Shown: piece by piece, positions 8,764-17,190 of the stretch
Position numbering within the stretch: position 1 is the first letter of the stretch
Layout: every line of letters starts with the position of its first letter
Assembly: GCA_910585875.1 (NCBI GenBank)
Contig: CAJUIK010000002.1
Coordinates: forward strand, 1 to 39,839
Length of the DNA: 39,839 nucleotides
Source of the DNA: an uncultured Eubacteriales bacterium
GTDB lineage: Bacteria; Bacillota; Clostridia; Oscillospirales; Butyricicoccaceae
Reading direction: 5' to 3'
Notes under the pieces: generated by a model
What the model saw: the letters and a program-made list of their open reading frames with translations, nothing else
Told to the model about the DNA's origin: nothing
Databases searched by the model: none
Translations under genes and position numbers: made by a program

Positions 8764-8804
8764 GGAGGAGATACGGAACAACCGGTCGGAAAAAGGAGGA
8801 TTTT

Positions 8805-10040
8805 ATGACGGAACAGAGGAAAGGGCGGCCCTTTTATGGCTGGTATATTGTGGCCGCCAGCTTTTTGATTATGTTTTGCTCCATCGGCATTGTCAACAAC
8901 TGCTCGGGCCTTTTCATTAAGCCTGTCTGCGAAGACATGGGATTTTCCCGGGGCGCTATGGCGGTGAATATGACGATTCTTTCCGCTTGTCAAATGATCG
9001 TGGCCCTGTTTGGGGGCAAAATTTTTGTCAAATTCAATGTGCGCAGCATCATGCGGGTCAGCTCCATCGCCCTGGGGGCGTCCTATTTCTGCTATTCCTT
9101 TGTCAGCTCCCTGCCCATGTACTATCTGCTGTCTGTTGTAGTGGGCTTCTCCATGGGCGGCATCGCGGCCATGCCGCTGTCGCTGCTGATTGGCAACTGG
9201 TTTCAGCAAAAGCGGGGCTTTGCCATCGGCGTGGCCTTTATGGGTAGCGGCATCGGCGGAATGCTGTTCAACGCCCTGGCCGGTCAGCTGATGACGTCTC
9301 TGGGCTGGCGTATGACTTACCGGGCGTTGGGCGCCGTGGCCTTTTTCGTGCTGGTTCCCGTCTGCTGGCTGGTGATCCGCACAAAGCCGGCGGATATGGG
9401 CCTGCTGCCCTATGGACAGAGCAGCCAAAGCGGCGCTTCGGATTTTGACCAGCGGGGCGCGACGGTGCAGGAGGTTCTGCATACCGGCCGGTTTTGGATG
9501 CTCTGCATCGTGACGGCTTTGGGGAATATCAGCCTGTGCGCTTTGAACCAAAATGTCGCGCCGCATTTGAGCGACCAGGGCTACAGCTTGGCTACGGCGG
9601 CCAATATATCCGCCGTCATGCTGGGGGGCTTGGCCTGCGGCAAAATGCTGCTGGGTTGGCTCTATGACAAGCTGGGCCCCCGCCGGGCCACCCTGCTGGC
9701 CAATTGCTGCACGGTGTTGGGCGTGGCCGGCGCCCTGTTCTGCCGGTTTCCAGCCATGATTCTGGCCATTGTCCTGGGCTTTTCCCTGGGCAACGCCTTC
9801 GGTTCTGTGGCCAACCCCATCATTGTGCAGAGCATCTATGGCCGAAAAAATTACAGCGGCATTCTGGGCGTCGTCACCGCCTGCAACAATCTGGCCGGCG
9901 TCTTTACCCCGGTGATCATCGGCGGCGTGTACGACCGCTTTGGCAGCTATAGCCCGGCCTTTGCCGCGATGCTGGTTATTTCCTCCTTGTGCGCCGTAGG
10001 ATATTATATTTTGCTGGGAAAGACGGTGCAGTATGAATAA
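8805..10040 (+). CDS. MFS transporter, OFA (oxalate/formate antiporter-like) type
   Basis: This is a 411-residue, 12-span membrane transporter with an aaaaaggagg ribosome site just before ATG 8805. The opening GRPFYGWYIVAASF and the loop after helix 2 match the OFA branch of the major facilitator superfamily. That branch moves small carboxylates such as oxalate, formate, lactate or pyruvate. A hydrophilic linker with GLLPYGQSSQ divides the two six-helix halves near residue 200. The substrate cannot be read from the sequence. It overlaps the following GNAT gene by 8 bases, so the two are co-transcribed and probably coupled. Confidence 0.85.
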   Translation: MTEQRKGRPFYGWYIVAASFLIMFCSIGIVNNCSGLFIKPVCEDMGFSRGAMAVNMTILSACQMIVALFGGKIFVKFNVRSIMRVSSIALGASYFCYSFVSSLPMYYLLSVVVGFSMGGIAAMPLSLLIGNWFQQKRGFAIGVAFMGSGIGGMLFNALAGQLMTSLGWRMTYRALGAVAFFVLVPVCWLVIRTKPADMGLLPYGQSSQSGASDFDQRGATVQEVLHTGRFWMLCIVTALGNISLCALNQNVAPHLSDQGYSLATAANISAVMLGGLACGKMLLGWLYDKLGPRRATLLANCCTVLGVAGALFCRFPAMILAIVLGFSLGNAFGSVANPIIVQSIYGRKNYSGILGVVTACNNLAGVFTPVIIGGVYDRFGSYSPAFAAMLVISSLCAVGYYILLGKTVQYE

Positions 10041-10638
10041 TCCAAAGGCTCCAGAAGGCGAAATGGCCCGTTCCTCGGCGGACAGCCGCCCGGAAGGACG
10101 GGTAGAACTGGAAACCCCCGATCTGCTGCTGCGCAAAGCCCGGATGGAGGATTGGCGGCAGATGTATCAAAACGTCTGGTCCAGGCCGGAAACGGCCCGG
10201 CACATGATGTGGCGGGTATCGGAAAGCGAGCAGGAGGCCCGGCAGCGAATGGAGCGCACTGTGGCCTTTCATCAAGGCCACGACGTCTATCTGATTGAGG
10301 AAAAGAAGAGCGGCCAGGTCGTGGGCTTCGCCGGCCTGGAGCGGCTGGGCCCCCATAGCTTCCAGGAGGCAGGCATCGCGATAGGGCCGGATTTTACCGG
10401 CAGGGGCTATGGCAAGCAGATTTTGGCCTTGCTACTGCGCTGGGCCGCCGCCCTGGGAGGGCGGGAATTTTTCTATTCCACCCGGGCGGAAAACCCGGCT
10501 TCCAAAGCCCTGGCCCGTTCCTTTGGCTTTGAATACCAGGGCGGAGAGGCCAAGATCGATGCCCGCGACGGCCGGGAATATTGGCTTGAGCGATATCGAA
10601 AGAGCTTAACGCCAGAGGAGGGGCCGTCGGAGCAATAG
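10033..10638 (+). CDS. GNAT-family N-acetyltransferase (RimJ/RimL-like)
   Basis: This 201-residue protein has a GNAT core of the Acetyltransf_3 kind. It starts with ETPDLLLRKARMEDW, continues to VVGFAGL, and has the acetyl-CoA pyrophosphate loop GRGYGKQI near residue 120. The ending ENPASKALARSFGFEYQG is the usual last strand and helix of the fold. Relatives acetylate the N-termini of ribosomal proteins, or antibiotics and small amines; the acceptor here is unknown. It overlaps the transporter gene by 8 bases. Its stop lies inside the left part of a terminator hairpin. Confidence 0.85.
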   Translation: MNNPKAPEGEMARSSADSRPEGRVELETPDLLLRKARMEDWRQMYQNVWSRPETARHMMWRVSESEQEARQRMERTVAFHQGHDVYLIEEKKSGQVVGFAGLERLGPHSFQEAGIAIGPDFTGRGYGKQILALLLRWAAALGGREFFYSTRAENPASKALARSFGFEYQGGEAKIDARDGREYWLERYRKSLTPEEGPSEQ

Positions 10639-10658
10639 GTTCGGCCCGTCCTCTTTTT
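10615..10658 (+). terminator. Rho-independent terminator after GNAT gene
   Basis: A 12-bp stem with one mismatch (10615-10626/10642-10653) is followed by TTTTT. It ends the MFS-GNAT operon, and its left arm lies within the last codons of the GNAT gene. Confidence 0.8.
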
Positions 10659-10659
10659 G

Positions 10660-10688
10660 TTGACAACCCTGTAGAAACAGAGTATAAT
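10660..10688 (+). promoter_or_regulatory. consensus promoter of MATE gene
   Basis: A perfect TTGACA (10660-10665) and a perfect TATAAT (10683-10688) are exactly 17 bases apart, immediately after the preceding terminator. A full consensus promoter usually implies control further downstream in the leader. Confidence 0.9.
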
Positions 10689-10694
10689 GTTTTT

Positions 10695-10806
10695 CTGTAA
10701 AATACAAAACTTACAAGAACCCTGGTTTTTGTCGCCGGATAAAAACGCAGCGTCGGGCCCCCCTGCCGTAGGCCGAAGAAGGCGGGGGAGCGCCGGCGCT
10801 TTTTTA
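10695..10806 (+). promoter_or_regulatory. structured leader with attenuator-like hairpin before MATE gene
   Basis: The roughly 140-base leader holds a stem of about 8 bp (near 10759-10767/10781-10788). A perfect 12-base palindrome follows (10789-10800) and then five T residues, which resembles an intrinsic terminator placed before the ribosome site. An upstream CGCCGG could pair alternatively with the palindrome. This looks like an attenuator or riboswitch platform, but it matches no class I can name. Confidence 0.45.
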
Positions 10807-10840
10807 TTTGGAAGCCAGTGGGGAAGGGGAGGAAAGAACA

Positions 10841-12190
10841 ATGGAGGCACAAGGCCAATCCATGAAAACAGAAGGCGGGTTTCGGCAATTCGCCAGCTAT
10901 GCCGGGATGAATATCCTGGCCATGGCGGGGTTTTCCTGCTATATCCTGGCGGATACGTTTTTCATCGCCCAGGGCATGGCCGCCGACGGCTTGGCGGCGC
11001 TGAATTTGGCCATCCCGGTATTCAGCCTGATCGCCGGCTGCGGCAAGCTGCTGGGCATGGGCGGCGCCATCCAATATTCCGTGTTGGGAAGCCAAGGGGA
11101 ACAGGACCGGGCCAATCGGGCTTTTAGCTGGTCCATAGCCGCGGGTTTGGCCATTTCGGTTCTGTTTGTGCTGGCTGGGCTCTTTGCCGCAGGCCCCCTG
11201 GCCCGGCTGCTGGGCGCCGGGGGGAAGGTGCTGGGCATGACCCAATCTTATCTGAGGGTGCTGCTGTATTTTTCCCCTGCTTTTATTCTGGAAGGCGCTC
11301 TGCTCTGCTTTGTGCGCAACGACGGCTCGCCTCAGCTGGCTATGCTGGCCACAGTCTGCGGCAGCTTAGCCAATATTCTGCTGGACTATCTGTTGATCTT
11401 TCCGCTGGATATGGGTATTCTGGGGGCGGCTCTGGCTACCGGCGTATCGCCCTTGGCGGGGTTGGCCATCCTCTCTCTCCATTGGCGGAAGCGGCGGCGG
11501 GGCTTGTGCCTGCGCCCGCCTGCCGGGGCGCCTTGGGGGCGGATTTTGGCCTTGGGTTTCCCTTCGCTGGCGGCGGAGCTCTGCTCTGGGTTGGCGATGA
11601 TGGCCTTCAACCTGACGATTCTCCGGCTGGAAGGAGATTTGGGGGTGGCGGTTTATGGCGTTGTAGCCAATTTAGCCATTGTGGCCGTAGCCATGTTCGA
11701 CGGCCTGGCCCAGGGGATGCAGCCCCTGGTCAGCCGGGCCTATGGCGGAGGAAAAGAGGAGCAGACCCGACGCCTGTTCCTTTGGGGCCTGTCCGCCGCG
11801 TTGCTGCTGGCTGCGGCGATGATTGGCGCGGCGACGCTGGGCGCCGGGCCCATCGCTGGCCTGTTCAACAGCCAGAGAGACCCGGAGCTCCAACGCATGG
11901 CCGTCCAGGGTCTGCGGCTTTATTTCACCGCTATGCCCTTTGCCGGAGTCAATATTGTGGCCGCGGCCTATTTTACCGCCACAGAACGGGCTCTTCCCGC
12001 CCAGGTCGTCACCCTTTGCCGGGGGTTTGTTCTGGTTTTGCCCGCGCTGGCCCTCCTTTCCACCTGGCTGGGGCTGACTGGGGTTTGGCTGGCCGTCCCC
12101 GCCGCCGAGGCTCTGACGGTTTTGGTTTCTGCGGCGACGGCGCGGCGGACAAGAGTAGAAGCGGGGCGGCGGAACAGCCCGCCGGCTTAA
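10841..12190 (+). CDS. MATE-family efflux transporter
   Basis: The protein has 449 residues if it starts at ATG 10841, which has a gggagg ribosome site 8 bases upstream. A TTG 33 bases earlier is in frame but lacks one. It has 12 hydrophobic spans in two similar halves. The opening FASYAGMNILAMAGFSCYIL and the second-half ALGFPSLAAELC are typical of DinF/NorM-like multidrug and toxin extrusion proteins of Clostridia. These pump cationic drugs or metabolites out using sodium or protons. It stands alone behind its own strong promoter and structured leader, which suggests ligand- or stress-responsive expression. Confidence 0.87.
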   Translation: MEAQGQSMKTEGGFRQFASYAGMNILAMAGFSCYILADTFFIAQGMAADGLAALNLAIPVFSLIAGCGKLLGMGGAIQYSVLGSQGEQDRANRAFSWSIAAGLAISVLFVLAGLFAAGPLARLLGAGGKVLGMTQSYLRVLLYFSPAFILEGALLCFVRNDGSPQLAMLATVCGSLANILLDYLLIFPLDMGILGAALATGVSPLAGLAILSLHWRKRRRGLCLRPPAGAPWGRILALGFPSLAAELCSGLAMMAFNLTILRLEGDLGVAVYGVVANLAIVAVAMFDGLAQGMQPLVSRAYGGGKEEQTRRLFLWGLSAALLLAAAMIGAATLGAGPIAGLFNSQRDPELQRMAVQGLRLYFTAMPFAGVNIVAAAYFTATERALPAQVVTLCRGFVLVLPALALLSTWLGLTGVWLAVPAAEALTVLVSAATARRTRVEAGRRNSPPA

Positions 12191-12306
12191 GGGAAATTTC
12201 ATAAAAAGATTGTCGTATATTCAGAGGTTTGTCAGGGGAAAACAAAAACTGAATCCCTCCTTGGCGGTAAACTGTTGTCAGCAACAGAGTCGAGGAGGAA
12301 ATTCGG

Positions 12307-13032
12307 ATGGAATATCAAGTCAACCCGGGAAAGAAACCGGCTATCGCCGCCTGCGGCAGGATTTTTCTGCGGCTGCCTCTGCGGACGCATTTTATCAAAA
12401 TCGGGGAAGCGCTGCCGCCGGCTCTGGACCAATACGCCCGGCCGCATTTGCAGCCGGGAGACGTTTTGTGCGTCTGCGAAAAAATCGTGGCCCTGAGCCA
12501 GAAGCGGGTGGTCTATCGCAAGGATATCCGTCCAGGTTTCTGGGCCCGGCTGCTCAGCCGCTGCGTCCGCCAGACGGCGGCGGGGGTCGGGGCGGGGGAG
12601 CCCCATAAAATGCAGCTGTTCATCATGGAATGCGGGCTTTGGAGAGTGCTGCTGGCCGCCTTTTGCAGCGCGCTGACCCGGCCCTTTGGAGTCAAAGGCG
12701 TCTTTTACCAGGTCTGCGGTCGTGACGCCGCCGCCATCGACGGCCTGGCAGACCGGGGCGTTTCCTTTGCGGAGTATTATGATTACGGTATTCTGGCGCC
12801 GGATCAGCCCAGCCAGGTCTGCCGCCAGATGGCGGAGCAGCTGGGCGTCCCCTGCGCCATTGTGGACGCCTGCGACCTGGGAGTGGAAATTTTGGGGACT
12901 TCGCCGGATATGCCCTACGGGGCGGATCAGCTGGCTGAAATCCTGCGGGACAATCCGGCGGGGCAAAGCGATTTTCAAACGCCGTTGGTCGTCGTCCGAC
13001 CCGCAGAGGGCCATACCGCCGATTTGAATTGA
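12307..13032 (+). CDS. F420-0:gamma-glutamyl ligase-like (CofE-family) protein
   Basis: This 241-residue protein starts at ATG 12307 with gaggagg 8 bases upstream. Segments such as LRPGDVLCVCEKIVALSQ-like (about residues 48-64) and GVKGVFYQVCGRDAAAIDG-like (about 127-145) match the CofE-like ligase domain. Many clostridia without coenzyme F420 encode such proteins, so the true substrate may be another carboxylate. The C-terminal PLVVVRP is also usual for these clostridial homologues. No neighbouring cofactor-biosynthesis gene helps narrow the role. Confidence 0.75.
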   Translation: MEYQVNPGKKPAIAACGRIFLRLPLRTHFIKIGEALPPALDQYARPHLQPGDVLCVCEKIVALSQKRVVYRKDIRPGFWARLLSRCVRQTAAGVGAGEPHKMQLFIMECGLWRVLLAAFCSALTRPFGVKGVFYQVCGRDAAAIDGLADRGVSFAEYYDYGILAPDQPSQVCRQMAEQLGVPCAIVDACDLGVEILGTSPDMPYGADQLAEILRDNPAGQSDFQTPLVVVRPAEGHTADLN

Positions 13033-13200
13033 TCGGCGGCCCTTTCGGCCCGTACAGGCCGGAAAAGGCCGGAAATCTTTTAGAGAGATTCTGTCATGTA
13101 TAGCGGAAGAAAAATTTCCGATTAAATCCGATTGGGCTTGATTTATAAGCCTTTCAGCGGTATACTTCTGATAAAGAATGAACTGTTGGGAGGTTTTTTG

Positions 13201-13602
13201 ATGAGTCTTTATCCCTTTCTCTTGACGTTTTTGGTGTTGGGAGGATTGATTATTTTAGGCGCTGCTGAAAATATGCGCCGTTTTACGGCAGACCGGCGCC
13301 GACGGGCTGTGGCCCGAGCGGAAGCCCGCATCGTCAGCCGGATTATCACCTATGAGTCAAGCTCTGATTTTGTCTATGAGTTTTTTGTGGACGGCGTGGC
13401 GTATCGAACGGAGTTCCCCGGCGAATATCTCTGGAGGGCGGGCAAGATTGTGCCAATCTATTACGACCCAGACTGTCCAGAGGCCATTTATATTCCCCTT
13501 TTCCTCCGCGCCTTCAAGACTTACGGCCTGTATTTTCTCGGCGCGCTTTGGATGGCGGCTGCGGCAGTGGTGCTGCTCTTTTGGTGCATGGGCGTCAAAT
13601 AG
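13201..13602 (+). CDS. DUF3592-like membrane protein
   Basis: The protein has 133 residues. I place the start at ATG 13201, behind gggaggt, rather than at an upstream TTG. One N-terminal span (about residues 5-24) and one C-terminal span (about 110-130) flank a soluble middle. That middle has YEFFVDGVAY and KIVPIYYDPDCPE, the strand pattern of DUF3592 domains. The function of this family is not established. A strong terminator follows it. Confidence 0.75.
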   Translation: MSLYPFLLTFLVLGGLIILGAAENMRRFTADRRRRAVARAEARIVSRIITYESSSDFVYEFFVDGVAYRTEFPGEYLWRAGKIVPIYYDPDCPEAIYIPLFLRAFKTYGLYFLGALWMAAAAVVLLFWCMGVK

Positions 13603-13651
13603 GCGCGGCGCTTTGAGGACGCGGCGGCATTGGAAGAGAAACGGCGTCGAT

Positions 13652-13683
13652 AAAGCCCCTCGGTTTTTTCCCGAGGGGCTTTT
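13652..13683. terminator. bidirectional terminator between convergent genes
   Basis: A 12-bp GC-rich stem (13652-13663 pairing with bases up to about 13682) has a T-rich loop and A and T tails on both sides. It serves the DUF3592 gene and the facing MerR gene. Confidence 0.85.
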
Positions 13684-13692
13684 GTCGGCTCT

Positions 13693-14484
13693 CTATTTTC
13701 TGCGTACAGGGAACAGGACGCCGGTTTCCAGCTCCTCTGGGCTGGAGACAGAGCGTTCATCCTTGAGGTAGCGCTCGATCGCCGGGCCGCATACCTGATA
13801 ATCCGGGTTTTGGGCCAGCCAAGCGGTCAGCGCGTCATAGGCGAAATGAAGCTCTTCATAGGGTCCTTGGTGAACAACGCAGGCGCAGAGTTGGGCGGGC
13901 TTCCGCGAAACCCCAGTCCCCTCTTGGGCCACGACTGCCTGGGCCTCTATATCCATCTGCTCGTAAGAAAATTCCTGGCCGTGATACAGGCTTTGCATCG
14001 GGCCCGCCAGCTTCAGGCCCTGTTCCGCCATCTGCCGCCGCAGCTGCTGGAACAGCTGATGGAGCTGGCCTATGTCGATTGTCTTGCGCAGAGAGAAGAC
14101 TTGTTGGGCCGGGTCTTCCATCAAAATTACACGATAGTTTTCTCGCATCGTCATGCTGTCCTCCATTCGCAGGATATCCGCCTCCATCTGGCGTAAGAGG
14201 GCCCGGCGGCGGTTGAGTTCCCGATAGGCTTCCAGCCTGCGGCGATGGATGCGCTGGGCCAGCTGGGCCTCGGGCAAAGCCAGCAATTCGGATATCTGGG
14301 AAAGGGGAAAGCCGTAATCATTCAGCCGCCGAATGCGCTGCAAATCCGCCAGCTGCCGCTGTTCATAAAATCGATAGCCGTTTTCCGCCACATATTCGGG
14401 CTGTAACAGGCCGACGGCGTCATAATGGCGCAGCATCCGGGCGGAAACCCGCCCCAGCCGAGAAAATTCGCCGATGGTCAGCAT
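13693..14484 (-). CDS. MerR-family regulator with GyrI-like effector domain
   Basis: The protein has 263 residues and begins at ATG 14484 behind a perfect aaggaggg ribosome site on the minus strand. The winged-helix MerR domain (residues 1-70, LTIGEFSRLGRVSARMLRHYD) is followed by a coiled coil (about 75-110). A GyrI-like ligand-binding domain then runs from about 118 to the end, with the usual LCACVVHQGPYEEL segment. This is the BmrR/BltR/TipAL architecture, which binds lipophilic cations or drugs and twists a 19-bp-spaced promoter into activity. Such a promoter lies directly upstream (14528-14558), so autoregulation is likely. Confidence 0.88.
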   Translation of the reverse strand: MLTIGEFSRLGRVSARMLRHYDAVGLLQPEYVAENGYRFYEQRQLADLQRIRRLNDYGFPLSQISELLALPEAQLAQRIHRRRLEAYRELNRRRALLRQMEADILRMEDSMTMRENYRVILMEDPAQQVFSLRKTIDIGQLHQLFQQLRRQMAEQGLKLAGPMQSLYHGQEFSYEQMDIEAQAVVAQEGTGVSRKPAQLCACVVHQGPYEELHFAYDALTAWLAQNPDYQVCGPAIERYLKDERSVSSPEELETGVLFPVRRK

Positions 14485-14527
14485 GATATCCCTCCTTGAT
14501 GTGAATTCTTTGAATCGATTCACCCAT

Positions 14528-14558
14528 AGGATAGCCCTTGACACAGTGTGAGAGTCAA
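14528..14558 (-). promoter_or_regulatory. MerR-type promoter with 19-bp spacer
   Basis: On the minus strand TTGACT (14558-14553) and TATCCT (14533-14528) are 19 bases apart. The arms CTTGAC and GTCAAG form a dyad inside the spacer. The over-long spacer plus dyad is the classic layout for MerR activators, and the site fronts the merR gene itself. Confidence 0.7.
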
Positions 14559-14584
14559 GAGGGAAAGCAAAAAAATTGCGCAAG

Positions 14585-14608
14585 AAAGCCGGGCAAACGC
14601 CCGGCTTT
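14585..14608 (-). terminator. terminator after acyl-ACP thioesterase
   Basis: A perfect 10-bp stem (14585-14594/14599-14608) with a 4-base loop lies between the thioesterase gene and the MerR promoter. It separates the two minus-strand units. Confidence 0.75.
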
Positions 14609-14616
14609 GACGCGGT

Positions 14617-15354
14617 TCAACCGGCAAAAACAGCGTGGGCCTCGAAACACTTGCCCTGGGGCAGCGCGCCGCAGACATACCAGCCGTCGGGGCCTTGGGG
14701 GGCCCGGAACAGCTCCATGGATTGGCCCAGGCGCAGCTCCTTGTGATAGGCCAGCGTCATGCGGCTCAGGGGGCGCTGGGAAATCAGCTCCATCGGCAGA
14801 ATGTCGCAGGCCAAATCGGCGTAAAACGTGTTGTTTAGGTGGCCGTTTCGGTCCGTGCGGGAGTAGGAGGCGGTAAATTCCCCCATGGATTCCAGCTCCG
14901 CCGGCCGGGGGATGGAAACGTCCAGCGTCCGCTCCACCGGGGCGGTAAAGGGCAGGCCCAGCTCTGGCGGCGGATTACGCAGGATGCGCCGCTTTTGCAC
15001 GTCGATCAGCGTCCAGCGGGCGTCCGCCGCGCAGATTTCCCGGCCCTGCTGGTCTAAAATTGAGGTGAAGCGGTAATAAACGGCCCGAGCCGGGGCGCTG
15101 GGCCGGGTGATGATGCGCAGCCGCTCGCCGGCGGCGATGGGGCGCAGACACTCCACAGAGATTTTGGCCAGCAGGAAGGCGGCGCGGGCCTCCTGATATC
15201 GCTGGGCCGTGACGCCCAGGGCGTCGCAGTGGTCGGTGCTGATTTGCTGGATTTGGCGCAGCAGGCCGCCCATGGACAGCTGGTCCCGCAGGTCGCATTG
15301 ATATTGCTCCACTGTGATTTCTTTTTCATATTGCAAAGCGCTTGGGGCGGTCAT
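14617..15354 (-). CDS. acyl-ACP thioesterase
   Basis: This 245-residue double-hotdog enzyme hydrolyses acyl-ACP to free fatty acid and ACP. The first hotdog domain opens with KEITVEQYQCDLRDQLSMGG. The second contains RTDRNGHLNNTFY, where D168, N170 and H172 align with the conserved Asp-Asn-His group of plant and bacterial FatA/FatB-type enzymes. The start ATG 15354 has aaggag in front. A GNAT gene lies 41 bases upstream on the same strand, so the two may share a transcript. The chain-length preference cannot be told. Confidence 0.87.
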   Translation of the reverse strand: MTAPSALQYEKEITVEQYQCDLRDQLSMGGLLRQIQQISTDHCDALGVTAQRYQEARAAFLLAKISVECLRPIAAGERLRIITRPSAPARAVYYRFTSILDQQGREICAADARWTLIDVQKRRILRNPPPELGLPFTAPVERTLDVSIPRPAELESMGEFTASYSRTDRNGHLNNTFYADLACDILPMELISQRPLSRMTLAYHKELRLGQSMELFRAPQGPDGWYVCGALPQGKCFEAHAVFAG

Positions 15355-15395
15355 ATAAAACGTCTCCTTTGCTTGGCGCAGGGGCCAAAAGCCCG

Positions 15396-15833
15396 CTACA
15401 GCGGTTTTTTCATATGGATATGGGGGCAGTGTTCGTCCAGATAAACTTCGCCTTGGGCGGCGTAGCCCAGTTTTTCATAAAAGCCCTGGGCGTGACATTG
15501 GGCGGAAAGGCCCACGGCCAGGCCCCCCAACTGGCGGGCCTTTTGCTCCAGCGCCAGCACAACGTCCCGGCCCAGACCTTGGCCCCGGAAAGGCTTGGCC
15601 ACGGCCACCCGGCCGATATGATAAAGCCCCGGCGTTTTTTGGCAGGGATAAAGGCGGCCCACAGCCAAAGTTTGCCCCTGGCGGGTCAGGGTCAGATGCC
15701 AGGCAGCAGGGTCGATTTCGTCAAATTCTGTGCCGAACCCCTGCTCCCGCAAAAAGACCTCTTCCCGTAGCCGGGCGGCCTCCGGCGCGTTTTCAATACC
15801 TTGTACAATCAAAATCTCGTCGGTTTCCATCAT
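15396..15833 (-). CDS. GNAT N-acetyltransferase (ElaA-like)
   Basis: This 145-residue single-domain protein has the GNAT signature in order: RLREEVFLREQG at the N-terminus, LAVGRLYP, then IGRVAVAKPFRGQGLG with the acetyl-CoA loop near residues 83-88, and QGFYEKLGYAAQGEVYLDE at the end. The last stretch resembles ElaA-type acetyltransferases, whose substrates are mostly unknown. Two ATG codons (15833, 15830) fit the aaaggga ribosome site. It may be co-transcribed with the thioesterase. Confidence 0.83.
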   Translation of the reverse strand: MMETDEILIVQGIENAPEAARLREEVFLREQGFGTEFDEIDPAAWHLTLTRQGQTLAVGRLYPCQKTPGLYHIGRVAVAKPFRGQGLGRDVVLALEQKARQLGGLAVGLSAQCHAQGFYEKLGYAAQGEVYLDEHCPHIHMKKPL

Positions 15834-15870
15834 GGCGATCCCTTTCCCGCCTCAAAGGCGTCTGTTTTGG

Positions 15871-17190
15871 TCAATTCTCAATCAGCATTACAGCCCAGAA
15901 GCCGTCCAGCGAGGAAACGGCCGCCGAGATTTCGCCCTTGGAATAGACCTGAGCCAGGGCGCCGGCCAGCTGGGTTTCCCCCTGCCGGACGTATCCGGCG
16001 GCCAGCAGCCGATCAGAAAACTGGAGGCAGGCGCCGGCGGGCAGCAGAGAAAGGTCGTAAACCTCCGTCATCCGGCTGACGCCCTTGGCGTCGGCATACA
16101 GCAGAAATTCTGCCGGAGACAGGCCGTGGCTGGAAAAAATGGTTTCCGTCCCCAGGGATTTGCGGAACGATTGATAGGACTGGGCCGCTTGGTCGCTTTC
16201 AAACAGGCCCACCGTCAGCGAGGGCAGATCGGTTTCCGGGTCCTTTTGGCGCAGGGTGACGAAGACGGCCTGATCGCCCTGCAAATCGCTGAACAGATAA
16301 GCGCTGGCGCCGGCTTCGCTCTCCGCGCCCACCTGGGCGTATCGCTGCAAATTCAGGGCCTGAAAATAGCGGGCCAGCCCCTCTTTGACGGCGGAGGCGT
16401 TGGCGTCCTTCAGCGTATAGCGGTAAATCTGGACGGGCCGTCCCTGGTATTGGCTCTGGCCGGCGGTCAAACTGCCTGCGATCACCGGCACAAATTCGTC
16501 GATTTGGGGCACTGTGTTGTCCCCTTCGTAGGAGGGCAGACCCTCCAGAGAAAGATAGGCTTGGGGCAGAGCCCTTTGCAGCAGGGCGGCGGCCTGGCCT
16601 CGGGTCAAGGGCGCGTCGGGGCGGAAGAAGCCGTCGGCATAACCCTGGGCCAAGCCGATTTCGGCGGCTTTTTCGCAGTAGTACCGGTCGGCGGCGCTGA
16701 GGCTCCCCAAATCGGGGAAGCGGGCGCTCTGAACCTGGCCGGCGGGGGAGAAGCCCAGCATCCGCATGAGCATTCGGACCATCTCCACCCGGGCGACGGG
16801 CTGATTGGGGCCAAAAGAGCCGCCGTAATCCTGGGGCTGGATGATCCCCTCCACAATCAGCTGCCGAATGCTGCGGCGGGCCCAATGGCTGCCGATGTCG
16901 TCAAAGGCGCCCTTGCCGTCCTGGGGCAGGGTATAGGGCAAAACGTCCACGGCGGCGCCCAGCATCTTGGCGGCCTCGCCCCGCGTCACTTTGCCGCTTG
17001 GGCGGAACGTTCCGTCTCGATAGCCGGAAATCACGCCTCGTTGGGCCATGTCCTCCACCGCCTGGGCGCACCAGGAGTTCGCCGTGTCTGGAAAAGAAGT
17101 CTGATTATCTTGGGCTGCTCTAACGCTCAGCGGCGTCGCCAGAAAAGCGGCCAGCGCCAGCGCCGCTATGGAGCGAACGTATTTGTTCAA
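15871..17190 (-). CDS. secreted S-layer-homology (SLH) domain protein
   Basis: The protein has 439 residues with a TTG start (17190) and a gaggtg ribosome site. A signal peptide (about residues 1-25, ending VRAA) leads into three SLH repeats. These lie at roughly residues 33-75 (GVISGYRDGTFRPSGKVTRGE), 93-137 and 158-203 (GLAQGYADGFFRPDAPLTRGQ). Such triplets bind pyruvylated secondary cell-wall polymers. The remaining ~235 residues show no motif I know. Its partner or substrate on the cell surface is unknown. It is apparently monocistronic. Confidence 0.87.
   Translation of the reverse strand: MNKYVRSIAALALAAFLATPLSVRAAQDNQTSFPDTANSWCAQAVEDMAQRGVISGYRDGTFRPSGKVTRGEAAKMLGAAVDVLPYTLPQDGKGAFDDIGSHWARRSIRQLIVEGIIQPQDYGGSFGPNQPVARVEMVRMLMRMLGFSPAGQVQSARFPDLGSLSAADRYYCEKAAEIGLAQGYADGFFRPDAPLTRGQAAALLQRALPQAYLSLEGLPSYEGDNTVPQIDEFVPVIAGSLTAGQSQYQGRPVQIYRYTLKDANASAVKEGLARYFQALNLQRYAQVGAESEAGASAYLFSDLQGDQAVFVTLRQKDPETDLPSLTVGLFESDQAAQSYQSFRKSLGTETIFSSHGLSPAEFLLYADAKGVSRMTEVYDLSLLPAGACLQFSDRLLAAGYVRQGETQLAGALAQVYSKGEISAAVSSLDGFWAVMLIEN

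Larger units (their letters stand above)
8350..8804. other. gene-free island boundary
   Basis: No convincing gene is present. The stretch holds one strong hairpin (8435-8472) and a visible composition change: AT-rich up to about 8,570, GC-rich afterwards. The promoter of the MFS gene lies at its right end. I could not identify an attachment-site repeat, because the left end of the island lies outside the window. Confidence 0.6.

Noticed and set aside
8652..10136. long minus-strand frame opposite the MFS gene
   Set aside because: It mirrors the MFS codons, has a low-complexity histidine/glutamine/alanine-rich product and no ribosome site.
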